NCBI GenBank assembly: GCA_023488865.1
Contig: JAMDDG010000400.1
Coordinates: forward strand, 1 to 6,502
DNA: 6,502 nucleotides
Source of the DNA: Bacteroidota bacterium
Lineage (GTDB): Bacteria > Bacteroidota > Bacteroidia > Bacteroidales > Prolixibacteraceae
Reading direction: 5' to 3'
The notes below the pieces were generated by a model. The model had not been told where the DNA came from. It made no database searches and saw nothing but the letters and a program-made list of their open reading frames with translations. This document shows, one piece after another, positions 1 through 5,593 of the stretch; position 1 is the stretch's first letter, and every line of letters starts with the position of its first letter. The position numbers and the translations under genes are program-made.

Positions 1-1152
1 ACTACCGGCGGAGTGGAAATCAAGGGGAATTCCGGTTTTTTAATCAGTAAATCAGCCTCCTATATTGTCATCAGAGGGTTCAAATTCACCCACGCAGCCG
101 GAACGACAAAGATCGAAGCGGGCGCCAGTTTCTGCCGGTTCACCCGCAATGTTTTTGAATGTACCGGGGACGGAGCCTATCTTGTCGTTTCAGGAAATGA
201 CAATCAAATAGATCACAATACTTTCCAGAATAAATCCACGGTAGGTCAGATGATCTCCGTCCAGGGACCGGGTACGAGCGAGATGGCGCAACGCACCTGG
301 ATTCACCACAACTATTTCAGCAATTTCACGCCTGTCGCCAACAACTGCAGTTCGATCCAGGTCGGACTGAGCGGCAGGAGCCTCTCCCCGGCGCATACGC
401 TTGTCGAGAACAACCTCTTTAGCCAGACCAGGGGCGAAAACGAGAATATCTGCAACAAATCGTGCGATAATATTTACCGGTACAACACCTTCGGGGAGGG
501 CGTAAGCGAATTGTCGTTGCGGCACGGCAACCGCTGTCAGGTGTACGGCAATTTCTTTATTGGCTCTGAAGGAATTCGTTTCTACGGCCATCAGCACAAA
601 ATCTACAGCAACTATTTCGAAAGGTGCAACCCGGCCATCAACATCGGCAATGGCGACGGGATAGTGCCCAAAGACAAACTCACCTCGCACGACAGGCCTG
701 ATTCAGTTTCTATTGCAGGCAACACTTTGTACAACAATACGAGGAACGTGATCATGCAGGACAGGAAAAACGGTCTCGGAGCCACCTGTATCACCTTTGC
801 CAACAACATCATCCAGGGTGGCAGCGTAGCCGTCAAAGTTGACGGGACGATTGTAAATCCGGTCTGGGAGGGAAATATCATCTGGAAAACCAACGGGATC
901 GGGACGATACCCGCCGGCGGCTATACCGAATCTGATCCGAAATTAATACTGGGCGATAAAGAAGCCGCCCATATTCAAAGCGATAGTCCGGCAATCGGCA
1001 ATGCCCGCGGCTCCTATCCTTTTGCTACCGTGGATATCGACGGGCAAACCCGTACTTCCAAATTGGATATTGGGGCGGATCAGGTAGAAAAAGACAAAGG
1101 TTTCAACCATGTCCTCACGGTAGAAGAAGTCGGAGCAAGTTCTAAATATTAA
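1..1152 (+). CDS. PL6 family polysaccharide lyase (alginate lyase / chondroitinase B-like), 5'-truncated by window edge
   Basis: Secreted-type right-handed parallel beta-helix lyase that would cleave a 4-linked uronic-acid polymer by beta-elimination. The frame is open from base 1 (TTGGVEIKG...), so the GTG at 13 is not a real start and the N-terminus, including any signal peptide, lies outside. Numbering from that GTG codon, the PL6 active-site block is clear: ENENICNKS at 142-150 and SLRHG at 168-172. Glu142, Glu144, Lys149 and Arg170 have the same spacing (2, 5, 21) as the calcium-binding glutamates, catalytic Lys250 and Arg271 of Pedobacter heparinus chondroitinase B, as I remember them. 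Asn110 or Asn111 may be the remaining calcium ligand. Repeated N-x-x-F/Y strand turns run through the protein, and it ends with the DIDGQ...DIGADQ tail common in Bacteroidota PL6 proteins. PL6 includes alginate lyases and dermatan-sulfate lyases, and I cannot separate them here. The fucosidases downstream suggest a fucosylated uronate polymer. Confidence 0.88.
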   Translation, partial: TTGGVEIKGNSGFLISKSASYIVIRGFKFTHAAGTTKIEAGASFCRFTRNVFECTGDGAYLVVSGNDNQIDHNTFQNKSTVGQMISVQGPGTSEMAQRTWIHHNYFSNFTPVANNCSSIQVGLSGRSLSPAHTLVENNLFSQTRGENENICNKSCDNIYRYNTFGEGVSELSLRHGNRCQVYGNFFIGSEGIRFYGHQHKIYSNYFERCNPAINIGNGDGIVPKDKLTSHDRPDSVSIAGNTLYNNTRNVIMQDRKNGLGATCITFANNIIQGGSVAVKVDGTIVNPVWEGNIIWKTNGIGTIPAGGYTESDPKLILGDKEAAHIQSDSPAIGNARGSYPFATVDIDGQTRTSKLDIGADQVEKDKGFNHVLTVEEVGASSKY

Positions 1153-1183
1153 TTTTTAATGTCAATATTATTAATTTAATGTC
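1148..1183 (+). repeat. AT-rich direct repeat over the PL6 stop codon
   Basis: attaatttttaatgtc (1148-1163) is followed by attaatttaatgtc (1170-1183), differing by two bases in length. The first unit contains the lyase stop codon. It is probably simple slippage in AT-rich spacer DNA; no function is evident. Confidence 0.5.
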
Positions 1184-1222
1184 GTTTAAATATAAAGTGA
1201 TGATCTGTTTTAAAGGGTGAGT

Positions 1223-1306
1223 AACTCCGCAGGAGTTTTCCGTGAATAACCCCCAGTGCAACTGGGGGATGAGCTGGATAAAATCTTCATAAACCCCATC
1301 GGGGTT
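1223..1306. repeat. Array of three small REP-like palindromes with 3-nt loops
   Basis: Three perfect hairpins occur within 84 bases: AACTCC/GGAGTT around GCA (1223-1237), CCCCCAGT/ACTGGGGG around GCA (1250-1268, 8-bp stem), and AACCCC/GGGGTT around ATC (1292-1306). None is followed by a T-tract, so they do not look like standard intrinsic terminators. Their GC-rich stems stand out from the AT-rich spacer. They resemble dispersed repetitive extragenic palindromes of Bacteroidota, and may act as mRNA 3'-end stabilisers after the lyase gene. The structures are seen directly; the role is inference. Confidence 0.65.
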
Positions 1307-1370
1307 CCCCAAAAAACATATTGTTATAACTTGTTTGGGGCCACTTTGTTGCTGGGTTTAACCAACTTTG

Positions 1371-1502
1371 TCACTCCTTCCTGGCAATCATGAAAACGGT
1401 ATTGATGTAATCTCTTCCGGCAAGCCTCCTGACGATATCGGGGAAAAGCTCCGTCGCAGAAATTAAAGTAGTAAGTAGTAAGAATAAAATAATATCAATC
1501 AT
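1371..1502 (-). pseudogene. Minus-strand coding remnant, C-terminal tail of an unidentified protein
   Basis: On the minus strand an open frame of 43 codons ends at a TGA (complement of 1371-1373). Only its last part looks protein-like: residues such as ELFPDIVRRLAGRDYINTV, followed by FMIARKE and stop (about 1371-1460). That part is GC-balanced, unlike the AT-rich flank at 1461-1505, where the protein-like character disappears. The ending vaguely recalls the last strand of class I SAM-dependent methyltransferases, but this is an impression only. The likely reading is the 3' scrap of a formerly convergent gene, deleted up to about 1460. The plus strand across the same stretch has an early stop after MKTVLM. 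It could also be chance. Confidence 0.3.
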
Positions 1503-1518
1503 AATTAAAATTAACCAA

Positions 1519-1609
1519 ATGAAATACCCATGAGGAAGTTTTCACACCAACCGAAAATAAATATCTGGGTATCCTTGCGACATTAAAAAACCAAATTATT
1601 TACGCATGA
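1519..1609 (+). repeat. Copy A of a degraded intergenic repeat upstream of GH29
   Basis: This stretch aligns without gaps, at a constant offset of 3140, with 4660-4720 upstream of the metallo-beta-lactamase gene. The core cacaccaaccgaaaat (1543-1558) is identical in both. In a common frame, copy A reads EEVFTPTENKYLGILATLK from 1532 and stays open to a TGA at 1607-1609 that overlaps the GH29 start codon as ATGA. In copy A an ATG at 1519 is out of frame with the open stretch by one base. Both copies look like decayed fragments of one short coding sequence, or a shared leader or operator. The core ends 47 bases before the GH29 start codon. Confidence 0.5.
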
Positions 1610-3039
1610 AAAAGAACCTTTTAATCGTTTTAGTATCGCTGTTTTTCCTGCAAACCACGTTGGCGCAGGAGAGCAAAGAAGCCCGCGACAAGCGGATGCA
1701 ATGGTGGCGCGAAGCCCGTTTCGGAATGTTTATCCATTGGGGCACCTACGCGGTCTGGGGCGGCGAATATCACGGCCACCAGCAAAAAAAAGGGGGCGCC
1801 GAGTGGATCATGAACCGTTGCAAGATCCCGGTAGCCGAATACCAGCAGGTAGCCGCCACCTTCAATCCGGTAAAATATGACCCCGAATCCTGGGTACTGT
1901 TGGCCAAACAGGCCGGGATGAAATACATCGTCATCACCGCCAAGCACCACGACGGATTTGCCATGTTTAAATCGAATGCCAGCAAATTCAATATTGCTGA
2001 TTTCACCCCCTACAAAAAAGATGTGCTGGAAGCCTTGGCCAAGGCCTGCAAAAAATACAACATGAAACTGGGCTTTTACTACTCCCAGGCGCAAGACTGG
2101 AACAATCCGGGCGGGGCAGTTTCCCGCAAGTTAGCATCCGAAGGATGGGATAACCCTGACTCTGCCCGCATTGATGCCTTCACGGCTGCCAACAACGGCC
2201 ATTGGGATCCGGCGCAGCTGACTTCCACCATGGATCAGTACATGGAAAAGGTCGCCATTCCCCAAGTAAAAGAGCTGATGACCAACTACGGCGAAGTGGC
2301 TGTTTTGTGGTGGGATACCCCGACCAACATGACCGACGAATATGCCACCAAATTGCAAGCGTTGCTGAAGCTTCAGCCCAATATCATCACCAACGACCGG
2401 CTGAAACGGCCAAACTTCCCGGGTGATACCGGTACGCCGGAGCAAAAAATCCCCGGCGCCAGCGAACTCGACGGTCGCGACTGGGAAACCTGCATGACCA
2501 TGAACGGAACCTGGGGATACCGGAAAAACGACGACAAATGGAAATCGCCCGAAACACTGATCCACAACCTTTGCGACATTGCCTCCAAAGGCGGCAACTA
2601 TCTCCTGAATGTCGGTCCCGATGCTTTGGGCCAAATACCCCAACCGAGCATCGAAAGGTTGCAGGCGGTCGGCGCCTGGATGAAGCAAAACGGCGAGGCC
2701 ATCTATGCCACCCACGCCTCCCCTTTCGGGATACTGCCCTGGGGCCGTTGCACCCAAAAAGAGTTGAACGGAAATACTGTCCTCTATTTCTCGGTATTCG
2801 ACTGGCCCAAAGAGGGCAAGCTGACCATTCCCGGACTGAAACAGCCTGTCGAATCGGCCAAAATGCTGGTCAGTGGCAAAGCGCTGAAAACCAAAAACAA
2901 GGCTGACGGATTGGAAATTTCCCTAACGGGGAATGCGCCGGATGCCATCGCTTCCGTTATCAAGGTTACCGTAAAAGGCAAAGTCGCCAATAGTGCGGCA
3001 GGCGAAAAAAAGAAAATGAAAACCGAGGCATTGGATTAA
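1606..3039 (+). CDS. GH29 family alpha-L-fucosidase, secreted
   Basis: Retaining exo-fucosidase of 477 residues that would release terminal alpha-L-fucose from glycan side chains in the periplasm or outside the cell. Residues 1-20 are a Sec signal peptide (MKKN, hydrophobic run LLIVLVSLFFL, likely cleavage after TTLA). The (beta/alpha)8-type catalytic domain covers about 25-370: RFGMFIHWGTYAVWGGEY (38-55), KHHDGFAMF (113-121) with the fucose-binding histidines, and VLWWDTP (233-239), in which Asp237 is the expected nucleophile. The acid/base is not certain: Glu279 (TPEQ) and Glu294 (DWETC) are the candidates. NYLLNVGPDALG (331-342) is a typical GH29 block. Residues about 383-460 form the usual C-terminal beta-sandwich, followed by a lysine-rich tail. 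Length is normal and the gene looks intact. ATG 1606 is chosen because it opens the signal peptide. There is no good Shine-Dalgarno, as is common in Bacteroidota. It probably works with the GH95 downstream. Confidence 0.93.
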   Translation: MKKNLLIVLVSLFFLQTTLAQESKEARDKRMQWWREARFGMFIHWGTYAVWGGEYHGHQQKKGGAEWIMNRCKIPVAEYQQVAATFNPVKYDPESWVLLAKQAGMKYIVITAKHHDGFAMFKSNASKFNIADFTPYKKDVLEALAKACKKYNMKLGFYYSQAQDWNNPGGAVSRKLASEGWDNPDSARIDAFTAANNGHWDPAQLTSTMDQYMEKVAIPQVKELMTNYGEVAVLWWDTPTNMTDEYATKLQALLKLQPNIITNDRLKRPNFPGDTGTPEQKIPGASELDGRDWETCMTMNGTWGYRKNDDKWKSPETLIHNLCDIASKGGNYLLNVGPDALGQIPQPSIERLQAVGAWMKQNGEAIYATHASPFGILPWGRCTQKELNGNTVLYFSVFDWPKEGKLTIPGLKQPVESAKMLVSGKALKTKNKADGLEISLTGNAPDAIASVIKVTVKGKVANSAAGEKKKMKTEALD

Positions 3040-3048
3040 AAATCGTCC

Positions 3049-3081
3049 AGCCCTGACAGGGTTTGGAACCCTGTCAGGGCT
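3049..3081. repeat. Perfect 15-bp stem hairpin (REP-like) after GH29
   Basis: AGCCCTGACAGGGTT (3049-3063) is the exact reverse complement of AACCCTGTCAGGGCT (3067-3081), with TGG as the loop. It begins 10 bases after the GH29 stop. The half-stem itself contains the near-palindrome CCCTGACAGGG. No T-run follows, so it is not a classical terminator, though the strong stem could still block 3' exonucleases or attenuate read-through. A shortened version is at 3172-3194. It resembles a dispersed palindromic repeat. Confidence 0.8.
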
Positions 3082-3162
3082 AAAGCAACATCAAACCTTC
3101 ATTTAAAATTCATATCAAAAGGATGAAGAAAACAATCCTGGTTATTGCCCTGTTGGCAGGGC
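3054..3162 (+). repeat. Upstream copy of a 118-bp-period duplication covering the GH28 leader and first 13 codons
   Basis: Bases 3054-3162 align without gaps to 3172-3280 (offset 118), with about seven mismatches confined to the spacer at 3085-3100. The 56 or so bases through the start codon and first 13 codons are identical in both, as is the hairpin portion. The copies are separated by 9 bases (3163-3171). The identical part includes ATG at 3123 and the codons for MKKTILVIALLAG, so a second, orphan gene start sits upstream of the real one. Confidence 0.9.
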
Positions 3163-3212
3163 GGCAAACTGTGACAGGGTTTGGAACCCTGTCAGGGCTA
3201 AAACAACATTGA
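3123..3212 (+). pseudogene. Orphan duplicated gene start, 29-codon ORF upstream of GH28
   Basis: The ATG at 3123 begins a 29-residue frame that shares its first 13 residues (MKKTILVIALLAG) with the GH28 signal peptide, then runs out of the duplication into the second hairpin and stops at TGA 3210-3212, 28 bases before the true GH28 ATG. Because the bases before both ATGs are identical (ttaaaattcatatcaaaagg), both starts should be recognised equally if transcribed. It is most simply a by-product of tandem duplication, but it could act as a translated upstream ORF that lowers or couples GH28 translation. Confidence 0.6.
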
Positions 3213-3280
3213 TCTATTATTTAAAATTCATATCAAAAGGATGAAGAAAACAATCCTGGTTATTGCCCTGTTGGCAGGGC
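3172..3280 (+). repeat. Downstream copy of the 118-bp-period duplication, containing the functional GH28 start
   Basis: Second copy of the unit at 3054-3162. Its hairpin is shortened to a 10-bp stem (TGACAGGGTT / AACCCTGTCA, 3172-3194) because the left arm is lost at the duplication joint. The copy runs into the intact GH28 reading frame at 3241 and the match ends at 3280. Confidence 0.88.
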
Positions 3281-4566
3281 TTTTGGAAGGATACTGCACA
3301 CAAACCTTCGTTGGAAAAGTATCCGGTATCGAATCGAAAGAGCCGTTTACTGCGCCGAAAATGGCGCTGCCGCAGTTTGCCGCCCGCACCTTCAACGTAA
3401 ATGATTTCGGGGCCAAGGGCGACAGCGTTACCAACGACACCCAGGCCATCAACAAAGCCATCGAAAAGTGCAATGCCGCAGGCGGCGGAACCATTTTCTT
3501 TCCGGCCGGGCGTTACATCGCCGCCTCCATTCACCTGAAAAGCAACATTTGCTTCAAGTTGGATGACAAAGCCGAGATCTACGGCGCAGCCAGCGGCTAC
3601 GATGCCCCCGAATCGCACGAACCTTACGAAAAATACCAGGATTATGGCCACAGCCACTTTCACAACGCGCTGATGTGGGGTGAAGGGATCGAAAATTTCG
3701 CGATTATCGGAGGTAAAGTAACAGGTGGCCCTATCATTCAGGGCGATCCGAAAGGGAAAGACATTGGGGATAAGGTAATTGTTATCGTCAAAGGGAAAAA
3801 CCTGCTGTTCAAAAACGTAACCCACGATACGGGCGGTCACTTCGTCTACCTGCTCAACGACTGCGAAAATATTACGCTCGACCATGTGGTGATCAAAAAA
3901 TCGCGCGATGCTGTCGACTTTATGGGTTGCCGCAATGTACAGGTATTCGGTTGCCATTTCACAGGGTGCTCTGACGACACCATCGGCATCAAGAGCGACT
4001 ATGTACTTGGACGCCGCATTTTAAGCGAGAATTTCTATGTCTGGGATTGCTATTTCGAAAGCGGCTGCAACGGGTTGCAATTTGGTTCGGAAACTGCCGG
4101 AGACTTCCGCAACATCCGGATCTGGAGCATCAAAATTGCGCTCGCCATGAAGGCCGGCATCGGCATCACTTCCAACGACAGCGGGATCATCGAAGATGTG
4201 CAGTACCGTGATATTGAAGTCAGCAATGCCGCCTGTCCGATCTTTATCCTGATCACCGACCGGCTGCGTACCGGCGAACCCAACGTCCATCCGGGGAAGA
4301 TCAAAGATGTGACGATCAAAAATGTGGAGATGGCCTACGAAGCGCCTGATTTCCGTCCACCGTTAGTGGTTTGGGATGCGAAAGGCCTTACCATCGACCA
4401 TTTCAATTCGCCCAAACCGGAAGGGGTGGAGGGTATGATGTTGAAAGAGGTAACCGGTCTGACCGTTATCCATTCACAAGGACTGAAAAACATCCCCTGC
4501 CTGCCAGCCAATGGACCCGCCTGCATCGTGATTCAACCTGTTGACCATTACTATCCAAAGAATTAA
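3241..4566 (+). CDS. GH28-type (polygalacturonase-like) beta-helix protein, atypical active site, secreted
   Basis: A 441-residue exported protein of the pectate-lyase/GH28 beta-helix superfamily, expected to hydrolyse uronosyl or related linkages. The signal peptide is residues 1 to about 19 (MKKTILVIALLAGLL). FNVNDFGAKGD...NDTQAI (51-70), GGGTIFFPAGRY (81-92) and SIHLKSN (96-102) are the standard N-terminal superfamily motifs. In the GH28 catalytic block, SRDAVDF (221-227) stands where NTDGID is usual, and CSDDTIGIKSD (243-253) keeps the paired Asp245-Asp246. GCNGLQFGSE (275-284) replaces the GHG motif, with Asn277 at the expected His, and AGIGITSND (305-313) replaces RIK. The three aspartates therefore remain but the usual His, Arg and Lys are gone, pointing to altered specificity or mechanism rather than simple polygalacturonase activity. 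ATG 3241 is chosen over the orphan 3123 start, which hits a stop. It follows GH29 after a 201-base repeat-rich spacer. Confidence 0.85.
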   Translation: MKKTILVIALLAGLLEGYCTQTFVGKVSGIESKEPFTAPKMALPQFAARTFNVNDFGAKGDSVTNDTQAINKAIEKCNAAGGGTIFFPAGRYIAASIHLKSNICFKLDDKAEIYGAASGYDAPESHEPYEKYQDYGHSHFHNALMWGEGIENFAIIGGKVTGGPIIQGDPKGKDIGDKVIVIVKGKNLLFKNVTHDTGGHFVYLLNDCENITLDHVVIKKSRDAVDFMGCRNVQVFGCHFTGCSDDTIGIKSDYVLGRRILSENFYVWDCYFESGCNGLQFGSETAGDFRNIRIWSIKIALAMKAGIGITSNDSGIIEDVQYRDIEVSNAACPIFILITDRLRTGEPNVHPGKIKDVTIKNVEMAYEAPDFRPPLVVWDAKGLTIDHFNSPKPEGVEGMMLKEVTGLTVIHSQGLKNIPCLPANGPACIVIQPVDHYYPKN

Positions 4567-4571
4567 CCATG

Positions 4572-4640
4572 CATCCGGCAAAATGAACCCCTCATGAGCA
4601 AAAACGAATATTGCATTGAGGGTTCCATCCGGCAAATGAA
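4572..4640 (+). repeat. Direct repeats flanking an imperfect hairpin after GH28
   Basis: catccggcaaaatgaa (4572-4587) recurs as catccggcaaatgaa (4626-4640), missing one A. Between them, AACCCCTCA (about 4586-4594) and TGAGGGTT (about 4617-4624) can pair with a bulged C, extended by GCAA/TTGC. No T-run follows. It could be a decayed terminator, a 54-bp duplication footprint, or a small insertion scar. Confidence 0.45.
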
Positions 4641-4755
4641 AAACAAATTATATACGTATGTGAAAGCCTATTAGAAAATTTCCACACCAACCGAAAATGA
4701 GAAAGTAGGTATTAGCTTCGCTGATCTTAGCTTCCACCTGGTAAATAATAAATAA
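4594..4755 (+). pseudogene. Copy B of the degraded repeat: short coding-like remnant with internal stop
   Basis: Starting at ATG 4594 (MSKNEYCIEGSIRQMKNK...), one frame runs to a TAG at 4672-4674 and then stays open as KISTPTENEKVGISFADL, reaching TAA at 4753-4755, directly before the metallo-beta-lactamase ATG. The part from about 4660 is homologous to copy A at 1519-1605, with cacaccaaccgaaaat (4683-4698) identical. In place of GAG in copy A (1532-1534), copy B has the stop TAG. Taken together the copies suggest an ancestral reading Y-E-E/K-x-x-T-P-T-E-N. The E-K-V-G-x-x-F-A-D-L pattern faintly recalls the conserved repeat of type I restriction HsdS subunits, which is only speculation. A shared regulatory leader is the other reading. 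Confidence 0.4.
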
Positions 4756-4756
4756 A

Positions 4757-5503
4757 ATGCTTATACAGAAAACGTTGATGGTTTTTATATTACTCGGATT
4801 ACATCATTTCTGTGTATTTCCGCAAAATAATGAGCAGCGCATTAAGGTTTCCGGGGATATTGAGCTGGTCAAACTATCGAAAAGTGCCTATGTCCATATT
4901 TCCTGGTCGGAGATAGCCGGGTTCGGCAGGGTGCAGTCGAATGGTTTGATCTTCAGTAACGGGAAAGAGGCTTTTCTTTTTGATACGCCGGTAACGGAAT
5001 CACAGACCAGGGATTTAGTTACCTGGATCAGGGATTCGCTAAAACTGAAAATCGTCGGCTTTGCCCCCAACCATTGGCACAGCGACTGTATGGGCGGGTT
5101 GGGCTACCTGCAAAGTCAGGGAATTGAATCGTACGCCTGTCAAAAAACGGTCAATATAGCCAGATCTAAGAACTTGCCAGTTCCGGCGCATGGATTCAAA
5201 GATTCATTGCAGTTGCATCTTGGTAATCAATTAATTGATTTATACTATTTTGGAGCAGCCCATTCGCTGGATAATATTGTGGTATGGATACCTTCGGAAC
5301 GGATCCTGTTTGCCGGATGCATGGTTAAGAGCCTCAATTCGAAGGATCTGGGCAACACTGCAGACGACGACCTGATTGCCTATCCAAAAACTATTGATAA
5401 ATTGCTGACTAAATTCCCCTCCGCCAAAATTGTAATTCCTGGTCACGGGGAATTTGGCGGAATGGAATTGATCCGGCATACCAGAAAATTAATGGACAAT
5501 TGA
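4757..5503 (+). CDS. Subclass B1 metallo-beta-lactamase
   Basis: A 248-residue di-zinc hydrolase of the B1 metallo-beta-lactamase group, a normal length for chromosomal Bacteroidota enzymes of the CcrA/BlaB/IND type. All zinc ligands are visible: HWHSD (His106, His108, Asp110; standard 116/118/120), AAHSLDN (His169; standard 196), AGCMVKS (Cys188; standard 221) and PGHGEFGG (His230; standard 263). Lys191 fits the substrate-binding Lys224, and the LGN at 198-200 fits Asn233. The residue after Asp120 is cysteine (Cys111), where Arg, Lys or Ser is more usual. The N-terminus (MLIQKTLMVFILLGL) is a short signal peptide, so the enzyme should be periplasmic; Cys19 lacks a proper lipobox. The gene is visibly more AT-rich than its neighbours. 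It starts two bases after remnant copy B ends. Its place among glycan-degrading genes suggests either an inserted resistance gene or a B1-fold hydrolase of another ring. B1 membership is strong; the substrate is inferred. Confidence 0.9.
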   Translation: MLIQKTLMVFILLGLHHFCVFPQNNEQRIKVSGDIELVKLSKSAYVHISWSEIAGFGRVQSNGLIFSNGKEAFLFDTPVTESQTRDLVTWIRDSLKLKIVGFAPNHWHSDCMGGLGYLQSQGIESYACQKTVNIARSKNLPVPAHGFKDSLQLHLGNQLIDLYYFGAAHSLDNIVVWIPSERILFAGCMVKSLNSKDLGNTADDDLIAYPKTIDKLLTKFPSAKIVIPGHGEFGGMELIRHTRKLMDN

Positions 5504-5522
5504 AAATGGATAATTGACAATG
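5492..5522 (+). repeat. 14-bp tandem repeat spanning the metallo-beta-lactamase stop codon
   Basis: atggacaattgaaa (5492-5505) is followed directly by atggataattgaca (5506-5519), with two mismatches, and then another ATG. The first unit encodes the final Met-Asp-Asn-stop of the enzyme and the second repeats the same codons. This looks like slippage duplication of the gene end, and similar attgacaattgat-like strings are common in Bacteroidota spacers. Confidence 0.6.
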
Positions 5523-5593
5523 AATACTTTAACAGAGTTTGTGATCATTCCAGAAATTGATTGCATCATTTCATAACTCTTTTCACTCTCATC

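Noticed and set aside
13..15. GTG as the start of the lyase gene
   Set aside because: The frame is open to base 1 with family-like residues (TTGGVEIKG), and PL6 proteins need another N-terminal stretch; the gene is simply cut.
190..690. Long minus-strand ORF of 166 codons within the lyase gene
   Set aside because: It is a shadow of the strongly supported PL6 frame and shows no recognisable motif.
1223..1306. CRISPR array
   Set aside because: The three palindromes differ in sequence and spacing and there are no equal repeats with unique spacers.
1153..1605. Bacteroidota promoter (TTTG ... TAnnTTTG) before GH29
   Set aside because: Several TTTG strings exist, but I found no properly spaced TAnnTTTG partner.
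2131..2757. Minus-strand ORF of 208 codons within GH29
   Set aside because: The opposite strand encodes conserved GH29 catalytic sequence; the antisense product is low-complexity and unrecognised.
3049..3081. Intrinsic terminator after GH29
   Set aside because: The stem is excellent but no T-run follows, so I list it as a REP-like hairpin.
3217..3957. Minus-strand ORF of 246 codons within GH28
   Set aside because: It is antisense to the conserved beta-helix motifs, with no family features of its own.
4811..4813. Lipoprotein cysteine in the metallo-beta-lactamase leader (Cys19)
   Set aside because: The preceding residues HHF do not fit a lipobox, which needs a small residue before the Cys.
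5520..5576. 18-codon ORF after the metallo-beta-lactamase (MNTLTEFVIIPEIDCIIS)
   Set aside because: Too short and without similarity that I recognise; it begins in the tandem repeat.
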